From IMG/VR virus record IMGVR_UViG_3300042549_007395, positions 1 through 32,242 of that record: 32,242 nucleotides of DNA; one strand, written 5' to 3'. Positions 22,355 through 29,645 of the stretch are shown one piece after another. Every line of letters starts with the position of its first letter. Position 1 is the first letter of the stretch. The translations under genes and the position numbers were made by a program. This DNA comes from a virus. Under the pieces are notes generated by a model. The model was not told the DNA's origin. It was given only the letters and a program-made list of their open reading frames with translations, and searched no databases.

Positions 22355-22804
22355 ATGGTGGGGATGCAGGCAATGGATGCGATGACGGTGGAGCAGGCGG
22401 TGGCAATCCGCCGCTGTGGCAAGGAGCCGGATCTGCGCTGGACGCGCAGCGAGGCGGCGGCGTGGTTGGATTATCTGCTCTTGGTGCGCGAGGCGCAGCT
22501 GGCGGCGCGGGTGCCGGTGGGTCCTCCGGCATTCCCTGGTGCGCAGGCCCGGGTGCTGGAGACGATCTCGGCGGGCTTGATGACGCTGGCCTTCTTGCTG
22601 GCCTTTGTGCCGCTGGGGGTGCCGGTCTGGGTGGTGCTGGGTTTCCTTTTGCTGGCGGCCGGCGGGCTGGGGGTCTGCGTGGCGGTCCAGGGGGCTCTGG
22701 GCAGGGGGCTGTGGATCGTGGCTTTTGCCTGGGTGATCATGCCGCTCATCACGGGCGGCATCGCGGTGGTGGTGGAGTGTGCGGCGTGGAGCGTTCTGGG
22801 CTAG
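22355..22804 (+). CDS. Membrane protein with three helices, unknown
   Basis: A 149 aa protein with a soluble N-terminal part (about 1-65, charged and helical, WTRSEAAAWLDYLLLVREAQL) and three hydrophobic segments near 70-88, 90-110 and 118-138. No family is recognised. In an immunity region, a membrane protein of this kind may exclude superinfecting phage or help lysogeny, which is inference only. Start choice is uncertain: ATG 22355 or ATG 22364; both are weakly supported. It converges on the minus-strand repressor gene. Confidence 0.55.
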   Translation: MVGMQAMDAMTVEQAVAIRRCGKEPDLRWTRSEAAAWLDYLLLVREAQLAARVPVGPPAFPGAQARVLETISAGLMTLAFLLAFVPLGVPVWVVLGFLLLAAGGLGVCVAVQGALGRGLWIVAFAWVIMPLITGGIAVVVECAAWSVLG

Positions 22805-22814
22805 GCGCGGGCAC

Positions 22815-22845
22815 AAAAAACCGGGGCTCCGTGGGGGAGCGCCGG
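22815..22845 (-). terminator. Terminator downstream of the minus-strand repressor
   Basis: Read on the minus strand, CCGGCGCTCC pairs with GGAGCCCCGG (one mismatch) around the loop CCCAC, then TTTTTT follows. It lies 118 bases past the stop of the minus-strand gene. On the plus strand there is no T-run. Confidence 0.7.
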
Positions 22846-22962
22846 TGATGATGGCAGTTTGGGGGAGGGTTGGGATTTAGTTTTTTCTGAAAGCGGTGCG
22901 GGGGCAGTAGGTGCAGGGGTGGAAGGGAAGGGGACGCCCGGGGGTTTGCGGGGGAGGCGCCC

Positions 22963-23388
22963 TTATTTTCCCAAACCGTTGCCGTATTCCCGGCGGGTTT
23001 CTTCTCCGGCGCTGGGGGGCAGGGCGTGCAGGGGGGCGAGGGTCTCGCTCTGGTGGTGATCGGCGGCGAGTCGGTCGAGGCCTTGCATGGCCCATTCCCG
23101 GATGATCATGCCAGCGTCCAGGGCCGCTTGGTTCCAGGTGTCCATCTGCTGGCTGGTGGGCTGCAGGACGATCTTTTCCAGATCGGGAGCATGGCCGGAG
23201 GTGCGCGCGGCCTCGGCGGCCTCGATGGCGCTGGACATGGCGGCATGGATCCGCGGGGAGAGTTTCTTGCTCCGGGGTGCCAGGGCTTCCCGGACGGATG
23301 CCTCGCTGTAGCCGCTGGCCTGGGCCAGCCAGACGCGGTCTTTGCCGAGCTGTATCAGCCTTTTGTCGATGTCATCCGAGGGGATCAT
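22963..23388 (-). CDS. Phage repressor candidate, HTH type
   Basis: The only minus-strand gene in the window, opposite the early operon, the usual place for a prophage repressor. The 141 aa protein has an N-terminal DNA-binding-like domain: DDIDKRLIQLGKDRVWLAQASG (about 5-26) then YSEASVREALA, the helix-turn-helix order of small phage repressors. A helical middle follows and a C-terminus without the LexA/CI peptidase signature (no Ser/Lys dyad context). Induction therefore would not use RecA-stimulated self-cleavage. Its promoter should lie in the operator array at 23430-23488. Confidence 0.72.
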   Translation of the reverse strand: MIPSDDIDKRLIQLGKDRVWLAQASGYSEASVREALAPRSKKLSPRIHAAMSSAIEAAEAARTSGHAPDLEKIVLQPTSQQMDTWNQAALDAGMIIREWAMQGLDRLAADHHQSETLAPLHALPPSAGEETRREYGNGLGK

Positions 23389-23429
23389 GGCGGGACGCTA
23401 GCAGGCAGGGCGGGGGAAGAAAAGAAAAA

Positions 23430-23488
23430 TTCGCTACTCAAGCGAAGTTTTCGCTTCACAAAGGCGAAATATTCGCTAATCCTTCGCT
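23430..23488. promoter_or_regulatory. Divergent operator array between repressor and early genes
   Basis: Six half sites of TTCGCT/AGCGAA type lie at 23430, 23441, 23450, 23463 (GGCGAA), 23472 and 23483. Two inverted pairs, AGCGAA-N3-TTCGCT (23441-23455) and GGCGAA-N3-TTCGCT (23463-23477), have centres 22 bases apart. Single TTCGCT half sites stand 15.5 bases outside each pair. This is the layout expected for cooperative repressor dimers controlling divergent promoters. Confidence 0.72.
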
Positions 23489-23489
23489 T

Positions 23490-23729
23490 ATGTCCGAGAG
23501 GGAAACAAAATGTGAAGAGGTGGCCGCGGCGCAGGAGCCGCGCGCGGCGGTGGTTTTTGACCCGAGTGCGCTGTCTGCGCGGAGTCTGACGCTGATTTTG
23601 ATCCGCGCCCAGGAGTGGGGGTGCAGCCCCTCGGTGGCGATGTCCCGCTTGCTCGATGAGCTGGCGATGAAGCGGCGGGCCAATCGCCTGCGGGAGCGCG
23701 GGGTGCATGAGGCGCCGGCGGAGGGCTGA
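23490..23729 (+). CDS. First early gene, small regulator candidate
   Basis: A 79 aa protein starting 2 bases after the operator array, divergent from the repressor, where lambda-like phages place cro. The middle and C-terminus are helical (SALSARSLTLILIRAQEW, SVAMSRLLDELAMKRRANRLRE), basic at the end. The two-helix arrangement could be DNA-binding, but I see no clear HTH. The upstream AGCGAA-rich array leaves no room for an SD, so the transcript may be nearly leaderless. Confidence 0.5.
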   Translation: MSERETKCEEVAAAQEPRAAVVFDPSALSARSLTLILIRAQEWGCSPSVAMSRLLDELAMKRRANRLRERGVHEAPAEG

Positions 23730-23757
23730 GGGATTTCCCCACCTGATTTTACACAAC

Positions 23758-23994
23758 ATGAAAGCACAAGTGAATGAGTTGGCCGCGGGTTTGACGCCGC
23801 GGATTTTCGGGGCTCTGAGGGCGCGGGCGGCCAAGCGGTTCCGGGAGGCGGATGCGTTGCTTGATGAGCGGCGCCAAGAGCTCTTTGACGATGGGCGCGC
23901 GGTGCTCTCCCGGCGGGCGGATCAGAGGCTGGCCCGTGGCATCTTCCTGCTGGAGGTGGAGCGTTTGGCCATGTCGGAAGGGGGTGGGCTGTGA
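23758..23994 (+). CDS. Small basic helical protein, unknown
   Basis: A 78 aa, Arg- and Ala-rich protein, mainly helical (GALRARAAKRFREADALLDE, RRADQRLARGIFLLEVERLA). It starts at ATG 23758 behind a TGATTTTACACAAC leader without an SD. The stop overlaps the next gene's GTG (GTGA at 23991). It may bind DNA or partner with the next protein. Confidence 0.5.
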   Translation: MKAQVNELAAGLTPRIFGALRARAAKRFREADALLDERRQELFDDGRAVLSRRADQRLARGIFLLEVERLAMSEGGGL

Positions 23995-24281
23995 GCATCG
24001 CCGCGACTGCCGCGAGCGAGTTGGTGAAGCGCGTGGATGTGGCGAGGTTCATGCGGCTGAGTGCGGAGGAGGTCACGCGGATGATTGATCATGATGATCT
24101 TCCGCATGCGCGGGTGCCTGGGCCGACGCGCTTGGTGTACCGGATCTTCCTGCCGGATCTGCATGGGTGGCTGTGTGAGCGCAGCCAGGTGAGCCCCCGG
24201 CTGGGGGATTATGTGGAGTTCAAGCGGGCGTTTTTCGCCGCGCAAAGGGTGCGCAAGCCGCGCGCTGCAAACAAAAAATAA
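23991..24281 (+). CDS. Excisionase/MerR-like small DNA-binding protein
   Basis: A 96 aa protein with a winged-helix look of the excisionase/helix_turn_helix_17 type: VKRVDVARFMRLSAEEVTRM (about 13-32), then DHDDLPHARVPGPTRLVYRIFL and DLHGWL at 57-62. Such proteins control excision by binding next to att or regulate early genes. Starting from GTG 23991, it overlaps the previous stop (GTGA). The C-terminus is basic (RVRKPRAANKK). As an Xis candidate it is separated from int by the immunity region. Confidence 0.6.
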   Translation: MSIAATAASELVKRVDVARFMRLSAEEVTRMIDHDDLPHARVPGPTRLVYRIFLPDLHGWLCERSQVSPRLGDYVEFKRAFFAAQRVRKPRAANKK

Positions 24282-24285
24282 GATC

Positions 24286-24591
24286 ATGGGGTACTATATT
24301 AAAAACAAACGGGGCACGGGTGTGGTTTTGCGTTCTGGCCAGGGGGTGGTGGATCACTGGGATCTGCGTGCCGCGGCGGATCTGCGGCGGCGGGGTGAGC
24401 TGGCGGTGCTCCTGGCCTGTCTTTGGGTCCTCGGGGCGGTGCTGCCTGCGGTGGTGGCGGTGGAGGTGCTCAGCGGCTGGGTGAGGGTGGCGGCCTTGGT
24501 GGCTCTGGCGGCGCATGCGTTGGCGATGAGCCTGCGCTGCATGTTGCGGGCGGGCCGGGCCTTTGCCCAGGCGGACAGTTATCTGGGTTGA
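24286..24591 (+). CDS. Small two-helix membrane protein, unknown
   Basis: A 101 aa protein, start ATG 24286 (MGYYIKNKRGTGVV), with a soluble N-terminus of about 40 residues and two hydrophobic helices near 46-64 and 67-86. A short charged tail follows. No family recognised. It resembles small phage membrane proteins with exclusion or host-takeover roles; this is speculation. Confidence 0.5.
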   Translation: MGYYIKNKRGTGVVLRSGQGVVDHWDLRAAADLRRRGELAVLLACLWVLGAVLPAVVAVEVLSGWVRVAALVALAAHALAMSLRCMLRAGRAFAQADSYLG

Positions 24592-24611
24592 AACGCGAGC
24601 ACTGAAAAGCG

Positions 24612-24884
24612 ATGAGCGAGAAGCAAGACAAGGCGCCGCAGCTGCGGGTGTATGAGGTGGAGACGGGCGGAGACGCGCGCGTGCGGGTGACTCTGGAGGC
24701 GTGGGTGGATGATTCCGTGCCGGCGCCTCTGGAGGTGCCGGTGTGGCTGCGGGTGGACTGCAGTGACGAGCTGGCGCGCAAGGCGCTGGCGCGGGTCAAT
24801 GTGGATGCGCCCGGGGCCCTGCTGCTGCCGGGCAAGCCGTTCATTTTTTACGGTGAGCGTGCGGTGGAGGAGGTGGGCGCGTGA
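24612..24884 (+). CDS. Small early protein, unknown
   Basis: A 90 aa protein, beta-rich (LRVYEVETGGDARVRVTLEAWV) with a helix near 50-62 (SDELARKALARVN). No motif is recognised. It starts at ATG 24612 behind AAACGCGAGCACTGAAAAGCG, distantly like the GAGCGA leaders. It overlaps the next gene by four bases (GTGA). Confidence 0.5.
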   Translation: MSEKQDKAPQLRVYEVETGGDARVRVTLEAWVDDSVPAPLEVPVWLRVDCSDELARKALARVNVDAPGALLLPGKPFIFYGERAVEEVGA

Positions 24885-25111
24885 GTGAGGGTTTCATGAT
24901 GAACGTGGTGCTCTATGGGGGAGCGCTCGATGGGCTGGAGATGCGGGTGCCGGTGGACCGGCCGGTGGTGCTGGTGCCTCATGGCTGCGAGGTGCTGGCC
25001 TATGGCGAGGCGTTCCGCAGTGAGCGGGCCGGCGGTGCCTGGGTGTACGAGTTCCTCCGCTGTGTGGGCGTGCGCTTGGGTGCTCCAGAGGAGAAGGGGG
25101 GCGGCGAGTGA
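24881..25111 (+). CDS. Small phage protein, DGLEM type
   Basis: A 76 aa protein. LYGGALDGLEMRVPVDRPVVLVP is like the GG.LDG..... motif found in many short phage proteins of unknown function. The C-terminus has YEFLRCVGVRL. It starts at GTG 24881 in a GTGA overlap and ends in another GTGA overlap, so it is coupled on both sides. Function unknown. Confidence 0.55.
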   Translation: MSEGFMMNVVLYGGALDGLEMRVPVDRPVVLVPHGCEVLAYGEAFRSERAGGAWVYEFLRCVGVRLGAPEEKGGGE

Positions 25112-25344
25112 GCGGCTTGGGAAGCCTCGCCGTGCCACCGGCACCGGCTGCGGCAAGCCCGCTGTGGATCGATGCGGGCAAGTGGTTGCCGGCGTCTCCG
25201 CACTGCGTCTTGGCCACGGATCTGGAGGCGCACTTCATCGCCTGCTGTCTGGACGGGGAGTGGAGCAATGCGTGGACCGATGAGGTGATTGACTCCGTGG
25301 TGACCCACTGGATGGAGCTGCCGGTGCTGCCTGAGGAGGGCTGA
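25108..25344 (+). CDS. DUF551-like small protein
   Basis: A 78 aa protein whose C-terminal part fits the DUF551 pattern: W.....KLP at the beginning (WIDAGKWLPASPHCVLA) and THWMELPVLP at the end (usual HWMPLPE.P). DUF551 proteins are common in phages and of unknown function. The gene starts at GTG 25108 in an overlap with the previous stop. Confidence 0.6.
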   Translation: MSGLGSLAVPPAPAAASPLWIDAGKWLPASPHCVLATDLEAHFIACCLDGEWSNAWTDEVIDSVVTHWMELPVLPEEG

Positions 25345-25371
25345 TTTTTCAAACAAACAACGACCGCCCGA

Positions 25372-25707
25372 ATGAAAACAAGACATGTGCAGGAGCTATG
25401 TGTGGAGCTGTGGGATCGGCGGGCCAGTGGGCGCGCTTTACCCGAGCCGATCGTGCTGACCCGCGGGCTGTATCGGGCGGTGGCGCAGGATCTGGCGGAG
25501 CTGGAGAGCTATGACCCGGAGGGGGATGCGCGGGTGTTGTGGCTCTCCGAGCTGGCGCGCTCAGTGGCCAGGGTGGGCGCCCAGGGGAGGCGTCCGCGGG
25601 CCAGCGAGGCGGTGGAGGCGGTGGCTGCCTTTTTGCTCGGCCGGGAAGAGTTGCTGGTGCCGTGCGGCAAGGATCTGGCGGCCGGCGTGGAGGGGGGTGG
25701 CTGGTGA
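25372..25707 (+). CDS. Small helical early protein, unknown
   Basis: A 111 aa, largely helical protein (YRAVAQDLAELESY, VLWLSELARSVARV) without a recognised family. It starts at ATG 25372 after a TTTTTCAAACAAACAACG leader that resembles the leader at 28485. The stop overlaps the next GTG. Confidence 0.5.
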   Translation: MKTRHVQELCVELWDRRASGRALPEPIVLTRGLYRAVAQDLAELESYDPEGDARVLWLSELARSVARVGAQGRRPRASEAVEAVAAFLLGREELLVPCGKDLAAGVEGGGW

Positions 25708-25910
25708 AGGGCCCACTGCCAAAGTACGAGCGGCCGGTGGGCCGGCGTGAGCTGCCGCGGAGGCATGCGGAGGGTGGCTCTGCCATCCGCCGGGCGTGTG
25801 ATGCTTTTTGGCAGGACCGCGGGATGGATCCTCCGGGGTGGGAGTGGGGTGCGGATCGGGCGGCGGAGGCCGCAGAGGATCTCCGGGGAGAAGGGGGCGG
25901 CGATGAGTGA
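25704..25910 (+). CDS. Very small early protein, unknown
   Basis: A 68 aa basic protein (YERPVGRRELPRRHAEGGS, then IRRACDAFWQDRGMDPPGW) with start GTG 25704 overlapping the previous stop as GTGA. A Trp/Pro-rich centre and an acidic end follow. No function can be read. It overlaps the next ATG (25903) by eight bases, so it is probably part of a coupled chain. Confidence 0.45.
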   Translation: MKGPLPKYERPVGRRELPRRHAEGGSAIRRACDAFWQDRGMDPPGWEWGADRAAEAAEDLRGEGGGDE

Positions 25911-26634
25911 CGAGGCCCACATGGAGGCGGCACGGCGCCATGCGGATGCCTGCGCGATTCTGCCGTGGCATCCGCTGCAGCCGGATGAGGCGTTGATGGC
26001 CGCGGAGGAGGAGAGCTGGGAGAGTGTCGACCGGAGGGCGGATCTGCAGGAGAGCTTGATGTGCTACCTCTTCGCGGATGGCGACCCGGAGCGGTGGCAG
26101 AATGTGGCGCTGCGGGGGCTGGCGGTGATCCGCCACTGTGCGCCGAGTCTGCTGGTGGGCCGCTCGATGCGGGAGGTGGAGCGCATCAGGGATGCGTCTG
26201 AGGTGCGTCAAGCGGGCGGGCTGGAGGAATTCCTGGGCGTGTGCCGGGAGGAGGAGGGTGGCGAGGTGCTGCGCAGGATCATGGGATACTTTTTCCCTGG
26301 CACGCGCCGGGAGTGGCTGCTGGAGGGAACGCAGCGGGTCTATCTACTGGCCCGGGCGTATCAGCCGCACCTGGTGACGGTGGGCCGGCGGGAAATGTCC
26401 TATGAGGACATGGCGCGGGTGTTCGACGGTGACCCGCTGGCGACGAAGGGGGCACGGGGGAAGGCGCGCAGCCGGTGGAGTGCGCGTGCGCAGAGGGTGC
26501 TGGTGCTGCCTATCGAGGAGGCGGGCGGCACGGTGAAGCTGCAGTTCGGCAAGAGCGCGGGGACGCGGGAGAAGTACCGGGCGGCGGCCACGGGCAACGA
26601 GCACCGGAAGGGGAAGCGGAAGCGCAGCGAGTGA
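25903..26634 (+). CDS. Early protein before the ParB-like gene, unknown
   Basis: A 243 aa protein, helical, with a basic C-terminal tail (NEHRKGKRKRSE) and a section resembling a helix-turn-helix near 165-190 (EMSYEDMARVFDGDPLATKG). It ends 16 bases ahead of the ParB-like gene and may be a DNA-binding partner or replication protein. No family is recognised, so I leave it unnamed. ATG 25903 is preferred to further upstream in-frame starts because it overlaps the previous stop. Confidence 0.5.
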   Translation: MSDEAHMEAARRHADACAILPWHPLQPDEALMAAEEESWESVDRRADLQESLMCYLFADGDPERWQNVALRGLAVIRHCAPSLLVGRSMREVERIRDASEVRQAGGLEEFLGVCREEEGGEVLRRIMGYFFPGTRREWLLEGTQRVYLLARAYQPHLVTVGRREMSYEDMARVFDGDPLATKGARGKARSRWSARAQRVLVLPIEEAGGTVKLQFGKSAGTREKYRAAATGNEHRKGKRKRSE

Positions 26635-26650
26635 GAAGAATTTCAACGAT

Positions 26651-28027
26651 ATGAAAAAGACGATCAAGGAAGAGGAGCCGAAGGGGGAGAGCAACAAGCT
26701 GCTGATGCTGGTGTGCCCGAGCATGCTGCGGGAGCACCCGCAAAACCGGAGATTTGAGGAGTCCGGTGAGCGGTGGGAGCAGATGGTGGAGAGTGTGCGG
26801 CGCCACGGGGTGATCACGCCGCCGACCATCCGCATGGTCAAAGAGGGGGATGCGGGCGCTTACCAGATTTTGGCGGGGCACCGGCGGAAGGCAGCGGCGG
26901 TGGCTGCCGGCCTTGATCGTGTGTTGTGCGTGCTGCATGACATGGATGACCGGCAGGCGGCGGAGTTCGTGCTGCTGGAGAATCTGCAGCGGGAGGATCT
27001 GGATGCCTACGAGGAGGCGCGCGGGGTGCGCGGGCTCATGGATGACTGCGGCAAGACGGCCGAGGAGGTGGCCGAGGCGATCAGCCGGAGCGTGCGCTGG
27101 GTGAAGAGCCGCCAGCTGCTGCTGGATCTGCCTGAGGAGGTGGTGACGGCGGTGCGCAAGCCGCGCGGTGATGCGGGCCATCTGTCCATGGGTGCGGTGG
27201 AGGAGATCCTGCGCGTGCCCGAGGAGTGGCGTGCGGAGGCGGTGCAGCTGGTCCTCCACCCGGATCTGGAGGCCGGCGTGCTCAACGAGGAGCAGAGCCG
27301 CGAGGTGCTGCGCCGCTGCCTGCTGGAGCCGAAGCGCCGGGAGGCGGAGTGGGAGGCTAACCGGGAGGCGATGGTCAAGGCGTGGCGCGGGGTGCTGCAG
27401 GGGCATTTGCACGGGGAGGAGGATGGCCTGCTGGTCATCGCGGCGGCGTGGGGTGAGCGCGAGCGCATCGCCCGTGAGGGTGAGGGTGCGCTGGAGCGGG
27501 TGCGGCTGGCTGAGCAGTCCACGGAGGCGCCGGAGGGGCTGCTGTGGCTCCACCTCGCGGTGCGCCACGGGATGGCGGTGCGGCTGGTGCCGGATGATTC
27601 CGCGGAGATGAGCCGCCCGGTGGTGGATGCTGCGCTGCTGCGCCAGGCGGAGAGCGCCCGTGCGGATGGGGGTGAGCCGGCGTGGCTGGTGACCAAGCGC
27701 CGCAGCGTGCTGCGCGAGGAGGGCGTGGAGCGTGCCCTGGGCGTGCTGGATGGCAACGGGGAGGTGGACTTCGATGAGGAGGAGCGCCCGGTGGATGCTC
27801 TGACTCAGACGATGGAGCGGCATGCGTGGTGCAATCTGACGGGGGTGCATGCGTTTCTGGCGCAGGCCCGCTTGATCTTTGCCGCGGAGGGGGAAGACGG
27901 GGTTTTGAATGCGGATCCATCAGTGCCGGCGTGGGCGGAGGAGCAATTTGCATTCCTGGGAATCGAGGCGTGCGAGTGGGTGTTGTCCCTGGCGGCGAGT
28001 GCGCAGGCGGAAGGGGGGGCGAAGTGA
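26651..28027 (+). CDS. ParB/Spo0J-like DNA-binding protein
   Basis: A 458 aa protein with the ParB N-terminal core: a strand region with MLREHPQNRR near 25-34, ILAGHRRKAAA at 73-83 (the GERR box, which has GHRR here) and LLENLQREDLDAYEEA at 108-123. A helix-turn-helix at about 135-158 (KTAEEVAEAISRSVRWVKSRQ) follows. The family binds specific DNA sites and, as CTPases, can slide along DNA; some phage members have nuclease activity. Without an ATPase partner (ParA) nearby, partition is not implied. The second half is long, acidic and unassigned. The stop overlaps the next gene by four bases. Confidence 0.8.
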   Translation: MKKTIKEEEPKGESNKLLMLVCPSMLREHPQNRRFEESGERWEQMVESVRRHGVITPPTIRMVKEGDAGAYQILAGHRRKAAAVAAGLDRVLCVLHDMDDRQAAEFVLLENLQREDLDAYEEARGVRGLMDDCGKTAEEVAEAISRSVRWVKSRQLLLDLPEEVVTAVRKPRGDAGHLSMGAVEEILRVPEEWRAEAVQLVLHPDLEAGVLNEEQSREVLRRCLLEPKRREAEWEANREAMVKAWRGVLQGHLHGEEDGLLVIAAAWGERERIAREGEGALERVRLAEQSTEAPEGLLWLHLAVRHGMAVRLVPDDSAEMSRPVVDAALLRQAESARADGGEPAWLVTKRRSVLREEGVERALGVLDGNGEVDFDEEERPVDALTQTMERHAWCNLTGVHAFLAQARLIFAAEGEDGVLNADPSVPAWAEEQFAFLGIEACEWVLSLAASAQAEGGAK

Positions 28028-28392
28028 ATGGCTTTTTCGATCCCTCCGGCACGGAGGCCAGGGTGTGCGTGGACATCGCGATGCGCCAGCAGCTGGGCCT
28101 GGCGAAGTATGGCACCACCGTGGAGGGCAATCCGCTGCCGCTGCGGGATTGGCTGCGCCATGCGTACGAGGAGACGCTGGACTGTGCCATCTATTTGAAG
28201 CGGGCCATGCAGGAGCTGGACAGTGAGCCGCTGCTGGGGATGCCGGAGGACACGGCGCTGGCCCGCGGGATCTGGGAGCAGATTTACCCGGAGCGCACGC
28301 CTTGGGAGGGGCTGGAGGAGTCTGCGAGGGAGGAGTGGCGGCGGTTCGCCCGGGTGGCTGCCCGGGTGATCAGCGCCCAGGGGAGGGGATAA
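28024..28392 (+). CDS. Conserved small phage protein, KYGTT type
   Basis: A 122 aa protein starting at GTG 28024 in an overlap with the ParB-like stop. AKYGTTVEGNPLPLRDWLRHAYEETLDCAIYLKRAM near 25-60 matches a conserved phage pattern of unknown function (KYGTT...NPL.LR.WL.HAYEE..D...YL). The C-terminal part (IWEQIYPERTPWEGL, RRFARVAARV) also resembles such proteins. A nucleotide-metabolism link has been suggested for similar sequences, but I cannot confirm it here. Confidence 0.6.
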   Translation: MNGFFDPSGTEARVCVDIAMRQQLGLAKYGTTVEGNPLPLRDWLRHAYEETLDCAIYLKRAMQELDSEPLLGMPEDTALARGIWEQIYPERTPWEGLEESAREEWRRFARVAARVISAQGRG

Positions 28393-28398
28393 CGATCA

Positions 28399-28481
28399 GC
28401 CCCCCGCCTTGGTAGCGGCCCCGGTGAACCTACTCAAAACAGTGGGCTTACGGTCAAACGGGATCACCGCGGGCGGGGGGT
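28399..28481 (+). ncRNA. Possible folded RNA upstream of the primase gene
   Basis: The 119-base gap before the primase gene holds nested complementarity. CCCCCCGCC (28400-28408) can pair with GGCGGGGGG (28472-28480), CGGTGA (28422-28427) with TCACCG (28464-28469), and CCTACT (28429-28434) with AGTGGG (28441-28446) around a CAAAAC loop. The internal sequence between the stems is unpaired. A T-run is absent, so this is not an ordinary terminator. Whether it is a riboswitch-like control element or a coincidence of GC-rich DNA is open. Confidence 0.4.
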
Positions 28482-28492
28482 AAATTTTCAAA

Positions 28493-28512
28493 CTGAGCGA
28501 GTAACAACAAGA
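28493..28512 (+). promoter_or_regulatory. GAGCGA-type leader 3
   Basis: CTGAGCGAGTAACAACAAGA directly precedes or overlaps the ATG at 28512; the identical 20 bases recur at 29619-29638. A TTTTCAAA (28485-28492) stands before it. No SD is visible. Confidence 0.6.
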
Positions 28513-29591
28513 TGGCGGGAGAATGGATAGAGGGGAAGGCGCGGGAGTGCCTGGGAGTGTTCGGCGGGAGCTGGGCGGAGCTGGGCGGCGGCATCCTGCA
28601 GGGGCGCTGCCCGGGTGAGGCGGCGCATACGAAGGGGGGCGCGGAGACGGATGCGCGGGTGTTCCTGACGTTTGGCCCGAATGGTGAGAAGCCGGGGTGC
28701 TACTGCCTGCACAGTAGCTGCAAGGGGCTGCTGGATGGGATGAATGAGGAGTTCCGCAACCGGATCTTTGCCAAGGATGGCAGGCCGGAGGGTGGCGGCG
28801 GGCCGCGGCGGAATGAGGGAGTGGTGGAGCGTGCGCCAAAGGCGCGGGAGGCGTGGATTCCTGAGTACTCCGAGGGGAAGCTGCGGGGGCTCGTCCGCGG
28901 GGTGGAGCCGGTGGGGGAGACGTGGTTCATGGAGCGCAGTCCGGTGGATGTGCGGGGTCTAACGCCGGGGGAGTACCTGGAGCATGTGTTCCCGGAGGGG
29001 GACCGGGTGCTGGTGTTCGCCTCCTTCTTTTCCCAGGGGGAATATTTGTGGCAGGTGGGCAAGGGTGGATTCCGCCTGGCGGATGAGCGTGGTGTGCCGG
29101 CGGTGCGCTCAAAGCTGCCGCTCGATGGGGGCAAGGAGGGGGTGTGGTATCTCTGTAATCCGGTGGACGGGCAGTGGCATGCCAATCCGCGGCGGGCGGG
29201 GAAATATTCCCGGCGGTCTGAGGAGGCGGTGACGGCGTGGCGCCATCTGGTGCTGGAGAGTGACTGCGCGCCGGAGGCGCTGTGGCTGAAGTTCCTGGCC
29301 ATGGCGCCGCTGGGCATCGTGGCGATCTACTCCAGCGGCGGGAAGAGCTGGCACGCGCTGGTGCGGGTGGACCAGCCGGACAAGGCGAGCTTTGACGGGC
29401 TGCTGCGGGACTCGATCAAGCGGAGCATCCCGCTCATCGGTGGGGATCCCGGTGCGATGACTCCGGTGAGGTTGACACGGCTGCCCGGATGCACCCGTGG
29501 CGGCCGGGAGCAGCGGCTCATCTACCTGCACCCGCGGGCGACGGTGGACGGTGTCCCGATCCGGGACATGGCCAGGGTGCGCAGCGTGTGA
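28512..29591 (+). CDS. Primase, zinc-finger plus AEP-type catalytic domain
   Basis: Synthesises replication primers. The 359 aa protein has an N-terminal zinc-binding motif, Cys33-x5-His39 with Cys63, Cys65 and Cys70 (CHC2-like), and a C-terminal archaeo-eukaryotic primase domain with LESD at 248-251, SSGGKSWHALVRV with His281, and PVRLTRLPGC with Arg320/Arg323. The layout fits D5-like phage primases, in which the helicase is a separate protein; here it is the next gene. The acidic pair in ESD, together with His281, would form the metal site. The start has a GAGCGA leader instead of an SD. Confidence 0.8.
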   Translation: MAGEWIEGKARECLGVFGGSWAELGGGILQGRCPGEAAHTKGGAETDARVFLTFGPNGEKPGCYCLHSSCKGLLDGMNEEFRNRIFAKDGRPEGGGGPRRNEGVVERAPKAREAWIPEYSEGKLRGLVRGVEPVGETWFMERSPVDVRGLTPGEYLEHVFPEGDRVLVFASFFSQGEYLWQVGKGGFRLADERGVPAVRSKLPLDGGKEGVWYLCNPVDGQWHANPRRAGKYSRRSEEAVTAWRHLVLESDCAPEALWLKFLAMAPLGIVAIYSSGGKSWHALVRVDQPDKASFDGLLRDSIKRSIPLIGGDPGAMTPVRLTRLPGCTRGGREQRLIYLHPRATVDGVPIRDMARVRSV

Positions 29592-29618
29592 GGCGGCCGG
29601 CGCGGGGGAAGTGAGAAT

Positions 29619-29645
29619 CTGAGCGAGTAACAACAAGAAGACGTG
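29619..29645 (+). promoter_or_regulatory. GAGCGA-type leader 4
   Basis: CTGAGCGAGTAACAACAAGA repeats leader 3 without a mismatch and is followed by AGAC-GTG. It lies in the 51-base gap between the primase and the helicase gene. Confidence 0.6.

Noticed and set aside
22324-22848. A Gly/Ala-rich 174-codon frame overlapping the membrane protein gene
   Set aside because: Low-complexity composition typical of a shifted GC-rich frame; the alternative frame gives three clear hydrophobic helices.
23026-23589. A plus-strand frame through the repressor and operator array
   Set aside because: It lies opposite the HTH protein and crosses the palindromic operators; no start signal and no motif.
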